Below are positions 49,420-56,628 of a stretch of 64,000 bases of DNA, one piece after another (positions within the stretch are counted from its first letter, which is position 1; the number at the start of each line of letters is the position of its first letter). The stretch is taken from assembly GCA_963752045.1 (NCBI GenBank), contig CAVVWN010000014.1:558001-622000 (forward strand), read 5' to 3'. Below the pieces are notes generated by a model, which was not told where the DNA came from, did not search any database, and worked only from the letters and a program-made list of their open reading frames with translations. Source of the DNA: DATKDF01 sp963752045. GTDB lineage: Bacteria; Acidobacteriota; Vicinamibacteria; Vicinamibacterales; SCN-69-37. The translations under genes were made by a program, and so were the position numbers.

Positions 49420-52400
49420 ATGTTCAAGCATGTCCGGTTCCTTGCGCTCTCGGCGCTTCTCGTGGCCCTGGCCTTTCCGGTCGCAACCCTCGTCGGGTCG
49501 CAGGCGTCCGGTCCGGTGGCCGACGAGTTCGAAGCGCTCCACTTCCGCCACATCGGACCGGCCACCATGTCGGGCCGCATCACGGACTTCGCCGTGGTCG
49601 AGTCGAACCCGGCGGTGTTCTTCGTCGCCAGCGCGCACGGCGGCTTGTGGAAGACGACGAGCAACGGGGCCACCTTCGAGGGTCTCTTTCAGGACCAGGG
49701 ACTCATCTCGATCGGCGACGTGACCATCTCCCAGTCGAACCCCGATCTGGTGTGGGTCGGCACCGGCGAGTCGAACAACCGCCAGAGCACATCCTGGGGC
49801 GACGGTGTCTACAAGTCGATCGACGGCGGCAAGACGTGGACGAACATGGGGCTGCGCGAGTCGCGTCACGTCAACCGCATCGTCATCGATCCGGCCGACA
49901 ACAACACGGTGTTCGTCGCGGCAACCGGGCCGCTTTTCGGCCCCGGTGGCGATCGCGGCGTGTACAAGACGACCGATGGCGGCCGCTCGTGGAAGCAGGT
50001 GCTCAAGGTGGACGACGACACCGGCGCCAACGATCTCGTGATGGCGCAAGGCGACCGGATGACGCTCTATGCCTCCACCTATCAGCGCCGCCGGGTGCAG
50101 TGCTGCATGAACGGCGGCGGACCGGGAAGCGGCATCTGGAAGTCGACCGACGGCGGCGAGACCTGGACGCGGCTCACCGAGGGCCTGCCGGAAGGGTCGA
50201 TGGGCCGCATCGGGCTCGACGTCTTCCGCCACAGCGCGAACATCGTCTACGCCTCGATCGAGGGCGAGGGCGTGGCGCGCGGCGGCGGACCGGGCGGTCG
50301 CGGAGGCGCGGCCGAAGTGGCTGCCGCACGTGGCGGCGGCGCGGCGCAGGCCGGTCGTGGCGGGCAGGCGGCCGGCCGTGGGGCCGCGGCCGACAGTCCG
50401 ACGGGGCTCTATCGCAGTGATGACGGCGGCGCGAGCTGGCGCAAGGTCAGTGACGCGAACCCGCGGCCGATGTACTTCAGCCAGGTGCGCATCGATCCGG
50501 ACAACCCCGATCGGGTGTACATGGGCGGCGTGGGTCTGCACATGACGGTCGACGGCGGCAGGTCGATGGCGACCGACGCCGCTCAGGCGATTCACGACGA
50601 CATCCACGCCATCTGGATCAACCCGGCCAACACCAACCACATCATCATCGGCGGCGACGGCGGCGTAGCCATCTCCTACGACATGAGCCGGACGTGGACG
50701 CAGCTGCCGAATCTCTCGCTCGCGCTCTTCTACCACATCAGCTACGACATGAGCTGGCCGTACAACGTCTGTGGCGGCCTGCAGGACAACTACAACTGGT
50801 GCGGTCCGAGCAGCGTGCGCTTCACCCGCGGCATCCGCAACAGCGACTGGTTCCAGGTGCAGGGCGGCGACGGTTTCGTCGTGCTCGTCGATCAGCAGAA
50901 CCCGAACATCGTCTACAGCGAGTCGCAGAACGGGAACATGCAGCGCAAGAACCGGCTGACGGGTGAGTCGAAGAACATCCGCCCGAACAACAACAACGTG
51001 GAGGAGGACACCGAAGCCCAGTTCCGCTACAACTGGGACGCCCCGATGGTCTTCTCGCCGCACGATCCCGGCGTGCTCCTCGTGGCGGCCAATCGCGTGT
51101 TCCGGTCGACGAACAAGGGCGATTCCTGGCAGATGATCAGCCCGGACCTGACGACCAACGCCGACCGCACCGAGATCGTCACGATGGGCCTGCGCGGGAA
51201 CGAGATCAACATCGCTCGCGACGACGGCATCAGCAGCTGGCCCACGCTCGTGGCGCTGGCCGAGTCACCGGCGCAGCCGGGCCTCTACTTCACGGGCTCG
51301 GACGACGGCGTGGTGAGCATGTCGCGCGACGGCGGCAAGACATGGACGAACATCACGTCGCGGCTGCCCGGGTTCCCGGCTGGCGCCTGGGTGTCGGAAG
51401 TGGTGCCATCAGCTCATGATGCCAACGTCGTCTATGTCACCGTCGACGCGCACAGGCTGAACGATTACAAGACCTACATGTGGGCCAGCACGGACGGCGG
51501 CGAGACCTTCCGCTCGATCAACGGCAACCTGGGGGGCGAGGCGGTCAAGACGCTGCTCGAGGATCCGAAGAACCCGGACGTGCTCTACATCGGCACTGAG
51601 ACGGGTCTCTTCGTCTCGCTCGACCGGGGTACGACCTGGCGCCGGGTGAAGGCGAACCTGCCGACCGTTCGGCTCGACGAGATCGCGATTCACCCGCGCG
51701 ACAACGCGCTCATCCTCGGCACGCATGGCCGCGGCGTCTGGATCCTCGACGACGTGGCGCCCATCCAGGAGTACGCGGCGGCGCAGGCGGCAGCGACGGC
51801 GAAGCTCTTCTCGATGGGGCCGGCGCTGCAGTGGCGCGCGATGGACGACCAGAACGACGAGTTCTGGGGCCATCAGTTCTTCGTGGGCGAGAACGAACCG
51901 TTCGATGCGGTGGTTCGGTATCACCTCAAGCAGAACGCGAACGACGTGAAACTGCGGGTGAGCGACTCGTCGAACCGGCGGCTGCTCGAGATCACGGCTC
52001 CGGAGCCGCGGCGCGTGGCCGGCATCCAGGCGCTCTGCTGGGACATGCGCGTGGAACCGATCGAGACGCCGGGCGGCGGCGGTGGCAGAGGTAACTTCGG
52101 GCGCGGGGGTGGTGGCGGCGGCGGTGGCCGAGGGGGCGGTGGCCGCGGACCCGGTGGCGGCATCACGGACATCCCGTCGCCGATGCCGGAATCGGGCGTC
52201 AATCCGACCAATCCCTGCGCCGGCCAGGGCGGCGGCGGTGTGGATGGCCCCTGGGTGATGCCGGGAACCTACAACGTCGCGCTCGTCGTCGACGGCACGG
52301 TCGTCGACACGAAGCCGCTGCGCGTCGTGGCGGATCCGGCCACGCAGATGACCGACGCCCAGCGACGCCGGCATTTCGAGATCGCAAACGAACTGCACGA

Positions 52401-52866
52401 ACTGCAGCGACGCGGCACGCAGGTGACCGCCGCGCTCGATCCGTTCAACACGCAGATGACGGACCTCGCCGGGAAAATTGCCGGCATGGAGAACGTGCCG
52501 GCCGACGTCAAGGCGCAGTTCGACGCGCTCAACAAGGAACTGGAAGCCGTGCGCGTGAAGTTCGGCGTGCCCATCCCGCAGGGCGGAGGCGGCGGCGGAG
52601 GTCGCGGCGGGCGCGGCGGGTTTGGCGGTGGTGGTGGCGGGGGCAATGACGAGAACGTCGTGGCCCGGGTCGGCCAGGTGAAGAGCCAGGTCATGACGTT
52701 CATGGAGCCGCCGAGCGACTACCTCATCCGGCAGTACAACGCCGTGAAGGTCGACCTGCCGCGGGCGATCACCGAGGCCAACAACATGCTCGTGAAGGCG
52801 ATGAGCGTGGGCCAGGCCCTCAAGCCCTACGGCGTCGCGCTCACCGTTCCGTCGCCCATCAAGTAG
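49420..52866 (+). CDS. Secreted sortilin/BNR-type beta-propeller protein with Gly/Arg-rich inserts
   Basis: The 1,148-residue protein has a signal peptide (FKHVRFLALSALLVALAFPVATLVG). It is mostly propeller, made of BNR/Asp-box-like units: SIDGGKTWTNM, TTDGGRSWKQV, STDGGETWTRL, SDDGGASWRKV, RDGGKTWTNI, STDGGETFRSI and SLDRGTTWRRV. It resembles VPS10/sortilin-like or YCF48-type domains that bind peptides or glycans. Low-complexity Gly/Arg inserts lie at about residues 287-327, 883-913 and 1055-1077. The end (TQVTAALDPFNTQMTDLAGKIAG...) is helical. Function is unknown; Acidobacteria often carry many such proteins. A strong Shine-Dalgarno supports the start. Its TAG is part of the 52864 palindrome. 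Confidence 0.87.
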   Translation: MFKHVRFLALSALLVALAFPVATLVGSQASGPVADEFEALHFRHIGPATMSGRITDFAVVESNPAVFFVASAHGGLWKTTSNGATFEGLFQDQGLISIGDVTISQSNPDLVWVGTGESNNRQSTSWGDGVYKSIDGGKTWTNMGLRESRHVNRIVIDPADNNTVFVAATGPLFGPGGDRGVYKTTDGGRSWKQVLKVDDDTGANDLVMAQGDRMTLYASTYQRRRVQCCMNGGGPGSGIWKSTDGGETWTRLTEGLPEGSMGRIGLDVFRHSANIVYASIEGEGVARGGGPGGRGGAAEVAAARGGGAAQAGRGGQAAGRGAAADSPTGLYRSDDGGASWRKVSDANPRPMYFSQVRIDPDNPDRVYMGGVGLHMTVDGGRSMATDAAQAIHDDIHAIWINPANTNHIIIGGDGGVAISYDMSRTWTQLPNLSLALFYHISYDMSWPYNVCGGLQDNYNWCGPSSVRFTRGIRNSDWFQVQGGDGFVVLVDQQNPNIVYSESQNGNMQRKNRLTGESKNIRPNNNNVEEDTEAQFRYNWDAPMVFSPHDPGVLLVAANRVFRSTNKGDSWQMISPDLTTNADRTEIVTMGLRGNEINIARDDGISSWPTLVALAESPAQPGLYFTGSDDGVVSMSRDGGKTWTNITSRLPGFPAGAWVSEVVPSAHDANVVYVTVDAHRLNDYKTYMWASTDGGETFRSINGNLGGEAVKTLLEDPKNPDVLYIGTETGLFVSLDRGTTWRRVKANLPTVRLDEIAIHPRDNALILGTHGRGVWILDDVAPIQEYAAAQAAATAKLFSMGPALQWRAMDDQNDEFWGHQFFVGENEPFDAVVRYHLKQNANDVKLRVSDSSNRRLLEITAPEPRRVAGIQALCWDMRVEPIETPGGGGGRGNFGRGGGGGGGGRGGGGRGPGGGITDIPSPMPESGVNPTNPCAGQGGGGVDGPWVMPGTYNVALVVDGTVVDTKPLRVVADPATQMTDAQRRRHFEIANELHELQRRGTQVTAALDPFNTQMTDLAGKIAGMENVPADVKAQFDALNKELEAVRVKFGVPIPQGGGGGGGRGGRGGFGGGGGGGNDENVVARVGQVKSQVMTFMEPPSDYLIRQYNAVKVDLPRAITEANNMLVKAMSVGQALKPYGVALTVPSPIK

Positions 52867-52892
52867 GGCGGACTGAACTGCAGTCCGCCCTA
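52864..52892. repeat. Palindrome TAGGGCGGACTG/CAGTCCGCCCTA, copy 1
   Basis: Arms of 12 bp around a 5-nt loop. The TAG is the stop codon of the propeller gene, so this hairpin probably ends its transcript. Further copies follow at 52918-52944 and 53645-53673. Confidence 0.9.
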
Positions 52893-52901
52893 CAAGAACG
52901 C

Positions 52902-52944
52902 AGGGCGGCCTGAACGCAGGGCGGACTGAACTGCAGTCCGCCCT
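52902..52944. repeat. Same palindrome, partial copy and copy 2
   Basis: A half-copy (AGGGCGGCCTGAA, 52902-52914) is followed by a full copy with arms AGGGCGGACTG/CAGTCCGCCCT (52918-52944). The full copy ends 9 nt before the ATG of the esterase gene. Confidence 0.85.
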
Positions 52945-52953
52945 ACAAGTGAC

Positions 52954-53631
52954 ATGCCACAGGTACTGACGCCCGCAACCACCACGCACGGCCGCGTTCT
53001 CGTCGAGGACGCGGCCGATTCCGCGTCCACCCGCGGCACGCTGGTCGTATTCCACGGCTACGGCCAGTCGGCCGACGACATGCTGGACGAGGTGCGGAGG
53101 ATCCCCGGAGCGGGCGAATGGACGATCGTGTCCGTCCAGGCGCTCAGTCGTTTCTACACCCGCGACAATCAGCGTGTGATCGCGAGCTGGATGACCCGGC
53201 AGGATCGCGACCTTGCTATTGCCGACAACGTCGCCTACGTCGACGATGTTCTGATGCGCATCACTCCAGGAGCGTCGGACCGCGGAACCAGCGGACGCTC
53301 GGACCGCGTGGTCTTTCTTGGCTTCTCACAGGGCGTCGCGATGGCATTCCGTGCTGCGCTCCTCGGCGCGCCCGAGCCAGCCGGCATCGTCGCGCTCGCC
53401 GGCGACATTCCGCCCGAGCTCAAAGAGGACGGGGCTGTGTCGCGCGCCTGGCCGCCGGTGTTCCTCGCGACTGGCACGCGCGACACATGGCTCACGCCGG
53501 CGCGGCTTGCCGAGGATGCGGCCTTCCTCGAGTCGCGCAGACTGCCGCACGAGACGCTCGTCTTCGATGGCGGCCACGAGTGGACGAACGCGTTCCGGGA
53601 GGCCGCCGGCACCTGGCTCCGGCGCCTGTAG
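52954..53631 (+). CDS. Phospholipase/carboxylesterase-type alpha/beta hydrolase
   Basis: This 225-residue cytoplasmic protein has the carboxylesterase pattern VVFHGYGQSADDML, the nucleophile elbow FLGFSQGVAMA (about residue 130), Asp in ATGTRDTWLTPARL and the catalytic His in FDGGHEWTNAF. The active-site triad is complete. Members hydrolyse short-chain esters or lysophospholipids. The gene lies between two copies of the TAGGGCGGACTG palindrome. It is convergent with the next gene, another alpha/beta hydrolase. Confidence 0.87.
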   Translation: MPQVLTPATTTHGRVLVEDAADSASTRGTLVVFHGYGQSADDMLDEVRRIPGAGEWTIVSVQALSRFYTRDNQRVIASWMTRQDRDLAIADNVAYVDDVLMRITPGASDRGTSGRSDRVVFLGFSQGVAMAFRAALLGAPEPAGIVALAGDIPPELKEDGAVSRAWPPVFLATGTRDTWLTPARLAEDAAFLESRRLPHETLVFDGGHEWTNAFREAAGTWLRRL

Positions 53632-53644
53632 CGCCAACCGACGT

Positions 53645-53673
53645 TAGGGCGGACTGAACTTCAGTCCGCCCTA
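53645..53673. repeat. Same palindrome, copy 3, at a convergent junction
   Basis: TAGGGCGGACTGA, a 3-nt loop, then the complementary arm. It ends exactly at the stop codon of the convergent alpha/beta hydrolase gene (its TTA is at 53671), so it may act as a bidirectional terminator. Confidence 0.9.
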
Positions 53674-54294
53674 CAACCGCTGTGTCAGAAGGAAGGCGGC
53701 GGCACGGTCGAGGGCCCGTTCGAGAGACTCTCCTCCGGGATCCTGCCGCTTTAGTGCCACGAGTGAATGGTCGCCGCCATCGATGATCTCGAGCGTGGCC
53801 AGAGGCAGGCTCGAGACGAGCTCTTCCATCTCTTCCGGCGTGCCGAAGGGGTCGCGCGTGCCGTGCAGGAACAGCATCGGCACGCCGACGTGCGGCAGGT
53901 GCCGATCGCGTCGCTCGTGAGGCTTGCCCGGCGGGTGGAGCGGGTAGCCGAAGAACACGAGACCGGCCGGAGCCGGTTCGAATCCGCCGCGCGCCGCCAA
54001 CTGCGAGGCGATTCGGCCTCCCATCGACTTGCCGCCAGCGAAGAGCGTTCCGCTCGAGGTCGAGGCAACGCTTCTCCAGACATTCGCAAATGCCTCTTCG
54101 AGAACCGGCGCGCGATCGGGCACTTTGCGGCCGGCTTCCCTGTAGGGGAAGTCGAACGTCACCACACGCACGCCACGGTCGGCGAGCCCCTGTGCGATGC
54201 GCGTCATCCACGGGTGATCGTGACCCGCACCGGCCCCATGGGCCAGCACGAGCGTCGGCGCCTCGCTGGAGGACGGGTAGATACGAGCGGGCAT
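53671..54294 (-). CDS. Alpha/beta hydrolase (KANL3/Tex30-like)
   Basis: With the ATG at 54294 the protein has 207 residues. It has LVLAHGAGAGHDHPWM near residue 17, the nucleophile elbow FAGGKSMGGRIASQ (about residue 95), a catalytic Asp in LFLHGTRDPFGTPEE and His in DGGDHSLVALKR. This matches the KANL3/Tex30-type alpha/beta hydrolase group, whose bacterial substrates are unknown. Longer starts would add a Pro/Val-rich stretch encoded by the 9-bp tandem repeats, which is not protein-like. It is downstream of the AGCS gene on the same strand, separated by the two repeat arrays. Confidence 0.82.
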   Translation of the reverse strand: MPARIYPSSSEAPTLVLAHGAGAGHDHPWMTRIAQGLADRGVRVVTFDFPYREAGRKVPDRAPVLEEAFANVWRSVASTSSGTLFAGGKSMGGRIASQLAARGGFEPAPAGLVFFGYPLHPPGKPHERRDRHLPHVGVPMLFLHGTRDPFGTPEEMEELVSSLPLATLEIIDGGDHSLVALKRQDPGGESLERALDRAAAFLLTQRL

Positions 54295-54300
54295 GTCAGG

Positions 54301-54384
54301 TACACGACGGGTACGACAGTACGACAGTACGACAGGTACGACAGGTACGACGGGTACGACAGGTACGACGGGTACGACAGGTAC
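54301..54384. repeat. Tandem 9-bp array (TACGACAGG-type, about 9 units)
   Basis: Nine units of TACGACRGG, most exact and a few shorter. It starts 6 nt upstream of the alpha/beta hydrolase ATG. It pairs in inverse with the array at 54449-54490. Confidence 0.95.
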
Positions 54385-54448
54385 TTGGAACCAGAACCCT
54401 GTCAGCATCCTTTTCTTGACGATGCTGGCCAGCGACAGCGCGTTCCGC

Positions 54449-54490
54449 GTACCTGTCGTACCCGTCGTACCTGTCGTACCTGTCGTACCC
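54449..54490. repeat. Inverse tandem 9-bp array (GTACCTGTC-type, nearly 5 units)
   Basis: Four full units and a partial fifth of GTACCYGTC, the reverse complement of the unit in the 54301 array. It lies just past the AGCS stop. Together the two arrays can form a large stem-loop around about 64 nt. Confidence 0.95.
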
Positions 54491-54495
54491 GATCG

Positions 54496-55836
54496 TCACC
54501 TCTTGAAGAACTCCCTCTGCAGCCGGAGTAACAGCGGAATCGACGCCAGAACGGCGATGAGATTGGGAATCGCCATCAGGCCGTTGAGCGTGTCGGCCAC
54601 GTCCCAGATGAGCTGCAGCGAGCCGACCGCGCCCAGGTAGATGAACACGAGCCACGCCAGCCGGTACGGCATCGCGGCCCGGGCGCCAAGCAGGTAGACA
54701 ATGCCGGTTTCGCCGTAATAGCTCCAGCCGATCACGGTCGAAAACGCAAACAGCAACAGGCCGCCGGTGACGACAATGTCACCCCACGTGCCGGGCAGGC
54801 CGGTCTCGAACGCCGTCGTCGACAGTGCCGCGCCCGTTGCGCCGCTCGTCCAAGTGTCCGTCACGAGAATGACGAGGCCGGTGGTGGTACAGATGAGCAG
54901 CGTGTCGACGAACACCTCGAAGATGCCGTAGAGGCCCTGGCGAACGGGATGGTCGGTGTTGGCGGCCGAATGCACCATGGGCGCGCTGCCGAGTCCGGCC
55001 TCGTTCGAGAAGAGACCCCGCGCGACGCCCAGGCGGAGCGCCATCGCGATCGTGCTGCCCGCAAACCCGCCCGCGGCCGCCGTGCCGTTGAAAGCCCCGT
55101 CGAATACGAGGCCAACCGCGGCCGGAATTCGATCGACGTGCGTGATGAGGATGACGAGGCCCCCGCCCAGATACAGCAGCGCCATGAACGGCACGAGAAG
55201 CTCGGTGACCTGTCCGATGCGCTTGATGCCGCCGAGGATGACGGCCGCGGTGACGAGAGCCATCACGATGCCGGTCATCGACGTCGACACGCCGAACGTG
55301 GACTGCATCGCGTCGGCGACCGAATTGGCCTGCACCATGTTGCCGATGCCGAACGCCGCCAGCGCGGTGATGAGCGCGAAGACGGCGCCGAACCATGGCA
55401 GACCGAGCCCGTTCTTCAGGATGTACATCGCGCCGCCGCGCATCGTGCCCGACGCGTCCTTCTCGCGGTAATGGAGGGCGACGACGATTTCGGCGTACTT
55501 CGTGCACATGCCGAAGAGCCCCGACACCCAGAGCCAGAAGAGCGCGCCCGGGCCGCCGATCGAAATGGCCGTGGCCACGCCGGCGATGTTCCCCACGCCG
55601 ACGGTCGAGGCGAGCGCCGTGGCGACGGCCTGAAACGGGCGGACGCTGCCTTCGCCGCCACCCGACTGGGTGAGTTTGCCCAGCACCTCGGACAACGCGC
55701 GCCCCAGATACCGAAACTGCGCCGCGCCCGTGAGAATCGTCAGCAGGATGCCCGTGCCGATGAGGAGCACGATCATCGGCAGGCCCCAGACGTATCCGTT
55801 CAGCCACGTGTTGAAAGACGCAATGGTCTCGAGCAT
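54496..55836 (-). CDS. Sodium:alanine/glycine symporter (AGCS family)
   Basis: With the ATG at 55836 the protein has 446 residues and about 11 TM segments. Signatures are clear: RPFQAVATALASTVGVGNIAGVATAISIGGPGALFWLW near residue 65, YREKDASGTMRGGAMYIL, and GVARGLFSNEAGLGSAPMVHSAA (about 275). The family imports alanine or glycine with Na+ across the cytoplasmic membrane. GAGG lies 10 nt before the ATG. It matches the amino-acid-using gene set and the two aminotransferases. The AGCS name is secure; the exact amino acid is not. Confidence 0.93.
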   Translation of the reverse strand: MLETIASFNTWLNGYVWGLPMIVLLIGTGILLTILTGAAQFRYLGRALSEVLGKLTQSGGGEGSVRPFQAVATALASTVGVGNIAGVATAISIGGPGALFWLWVSGLFGMCTKYAEIVVALHYREKDASGTMRGGAMYILKNGLGLPWFGAVFALITALAAFGIGNMVQANSVADAMQSTFGVSTSMTGIVMALVTAAVILGGIKRIGQVTELLVPFMALLYLGGGLVILITHVDRIPAAVGLVFDGAFNGTAAAGGFAGSTIAMALRLGVARGLFSNEAGLGSAPMVHSAANTDHPVRQGLYGIFEVFVDTLLICTTTGLVILVTDTWTSGATGAALSTTAFETGLPGTWGDIVVTGGLLLFAFSTVIGWSYYGETGIVYLLGARAAMPYRLAWLVFIYLGAVGSLQLIWDVADTLNGLMAIPNLIAVLASIPLLLRLQREFFKR

Positions 55837-56101
55837 GTCGTGCGCGCCTCGACGCGCTCCGTGATGGGTCAGGGCGGCACCGTCGGGCGGCGGGCGGGAG
55901 TCGCGCGCAACCCGGCTGTGCGAGAAGCGACGAGGACTGTAGCACGGAAGATCCGCGCCGCGCAGGCTGCCCCCGCGTGTGCCGTGTCCGGACGGAAACG
56001 TGCGGCTCCGGACAACGGTCGTCCGGTATCGCACGCGATCGGCGACCGGTGCGAACCCGACTCGCCCTTTCGCCCGTATCAGCATGCGAGGGGGTCCTGA
56101 C

Positions 56102-56617
56102 ATGCTGCTCTGTCCGCTGCTGGTCGTGCCGCTGCTTGCCTCGATGTCGGCCTTCGTCGACGCGCCGGAACGAAGGTCATCACGCGGAGTACGGGCCTCT
56201 ACGCCGGTGGCCCAGGCGATCATCGACGACGCCATCGATCGATCGCCGACGATTCGGTCGCTCGTCGACGACCTCTCGCAAAGCGACCTCATCGTCTACG
56301 TCGACGTGCGGCACGATCGCCCGTCTTTGGAAGGCCGCACGAGACTCGTTGAGGCGACCGCGTCGGCGCGATACGTGCGCGTCGACATCTACGCGAAGCT
56401 CGCGCCAGCCAGGCGCGCCGAAGTGCTGGCCCACGAACTCTGGCACGCGCTCGAAATCGCCAACGCGAGTGACGTCCGCGACGATGCCGGCATGCGGGAG
56501 CTGTTCGGCCGGATCGGGTGGCGCGCGGGTGACAGGTACGAGACGGACGCCGCCGTGGCCGTCGAGCGCTGGGTGCGCGGCGACTGGGCGCTCGGGGGCT
56601 TCGAGTCGCTCGCCTGA
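56102..56617 (+). CDS. Small exported protein with HExxH zinc-site motif
   Basis: With the ATG at 56102 the protein has 171 residues, a signal-type N-terminus (MLLCPLLVVPLLASMSAFVD) and the motif LAHELWHALEIA (about residue 115), a HExxH zinc site on a helix. Upstream lie beta-like stretches (LIVYVDVRHDRPSLEGR; ARYVRVDIYAKL). I cannot place it in a named peptidase family; no clear third ligand is obvious (candidates are E or D in DDAGMRELFGRI or YETDAAVAVERW). GAGGGGG lies 7 nt before the ATG. It is convergent with the M14 gene, 11 nt away. Confidence 0.65.
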   Translation: MLLCPLLVVPLLASMSAFVDAPERRSSRGVRASTPVAQAIIDDAIDRSPTIRSLVDDLSQSDLIVYVDVRHDRPSLEGRTRLVEATASARYVRVDIYAKLAPARRAEVLAHELWHALEIANASDVRDDAGMRELFGRIGWRAGDRYETDAAVAVERWVRGDWALGGFESLA

Positions 56618-56628
56618 CCGGTGGCGCG

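Noticed and set aside
53671..54408. Longer start of the alpha/beta hydrolase through the 9-bp repeats
   Set aside because: It would add a (VPV)n stretch from the tandem array, which is absent from the hydrolase family; ATG 54294 is preferred.
54301..54490. CRISPR array
   Set aside because: Units are 9 bp, lack spacers and are paired in inverse; no cas genes are near. The same applies to the 5599 and 25316 arrays.
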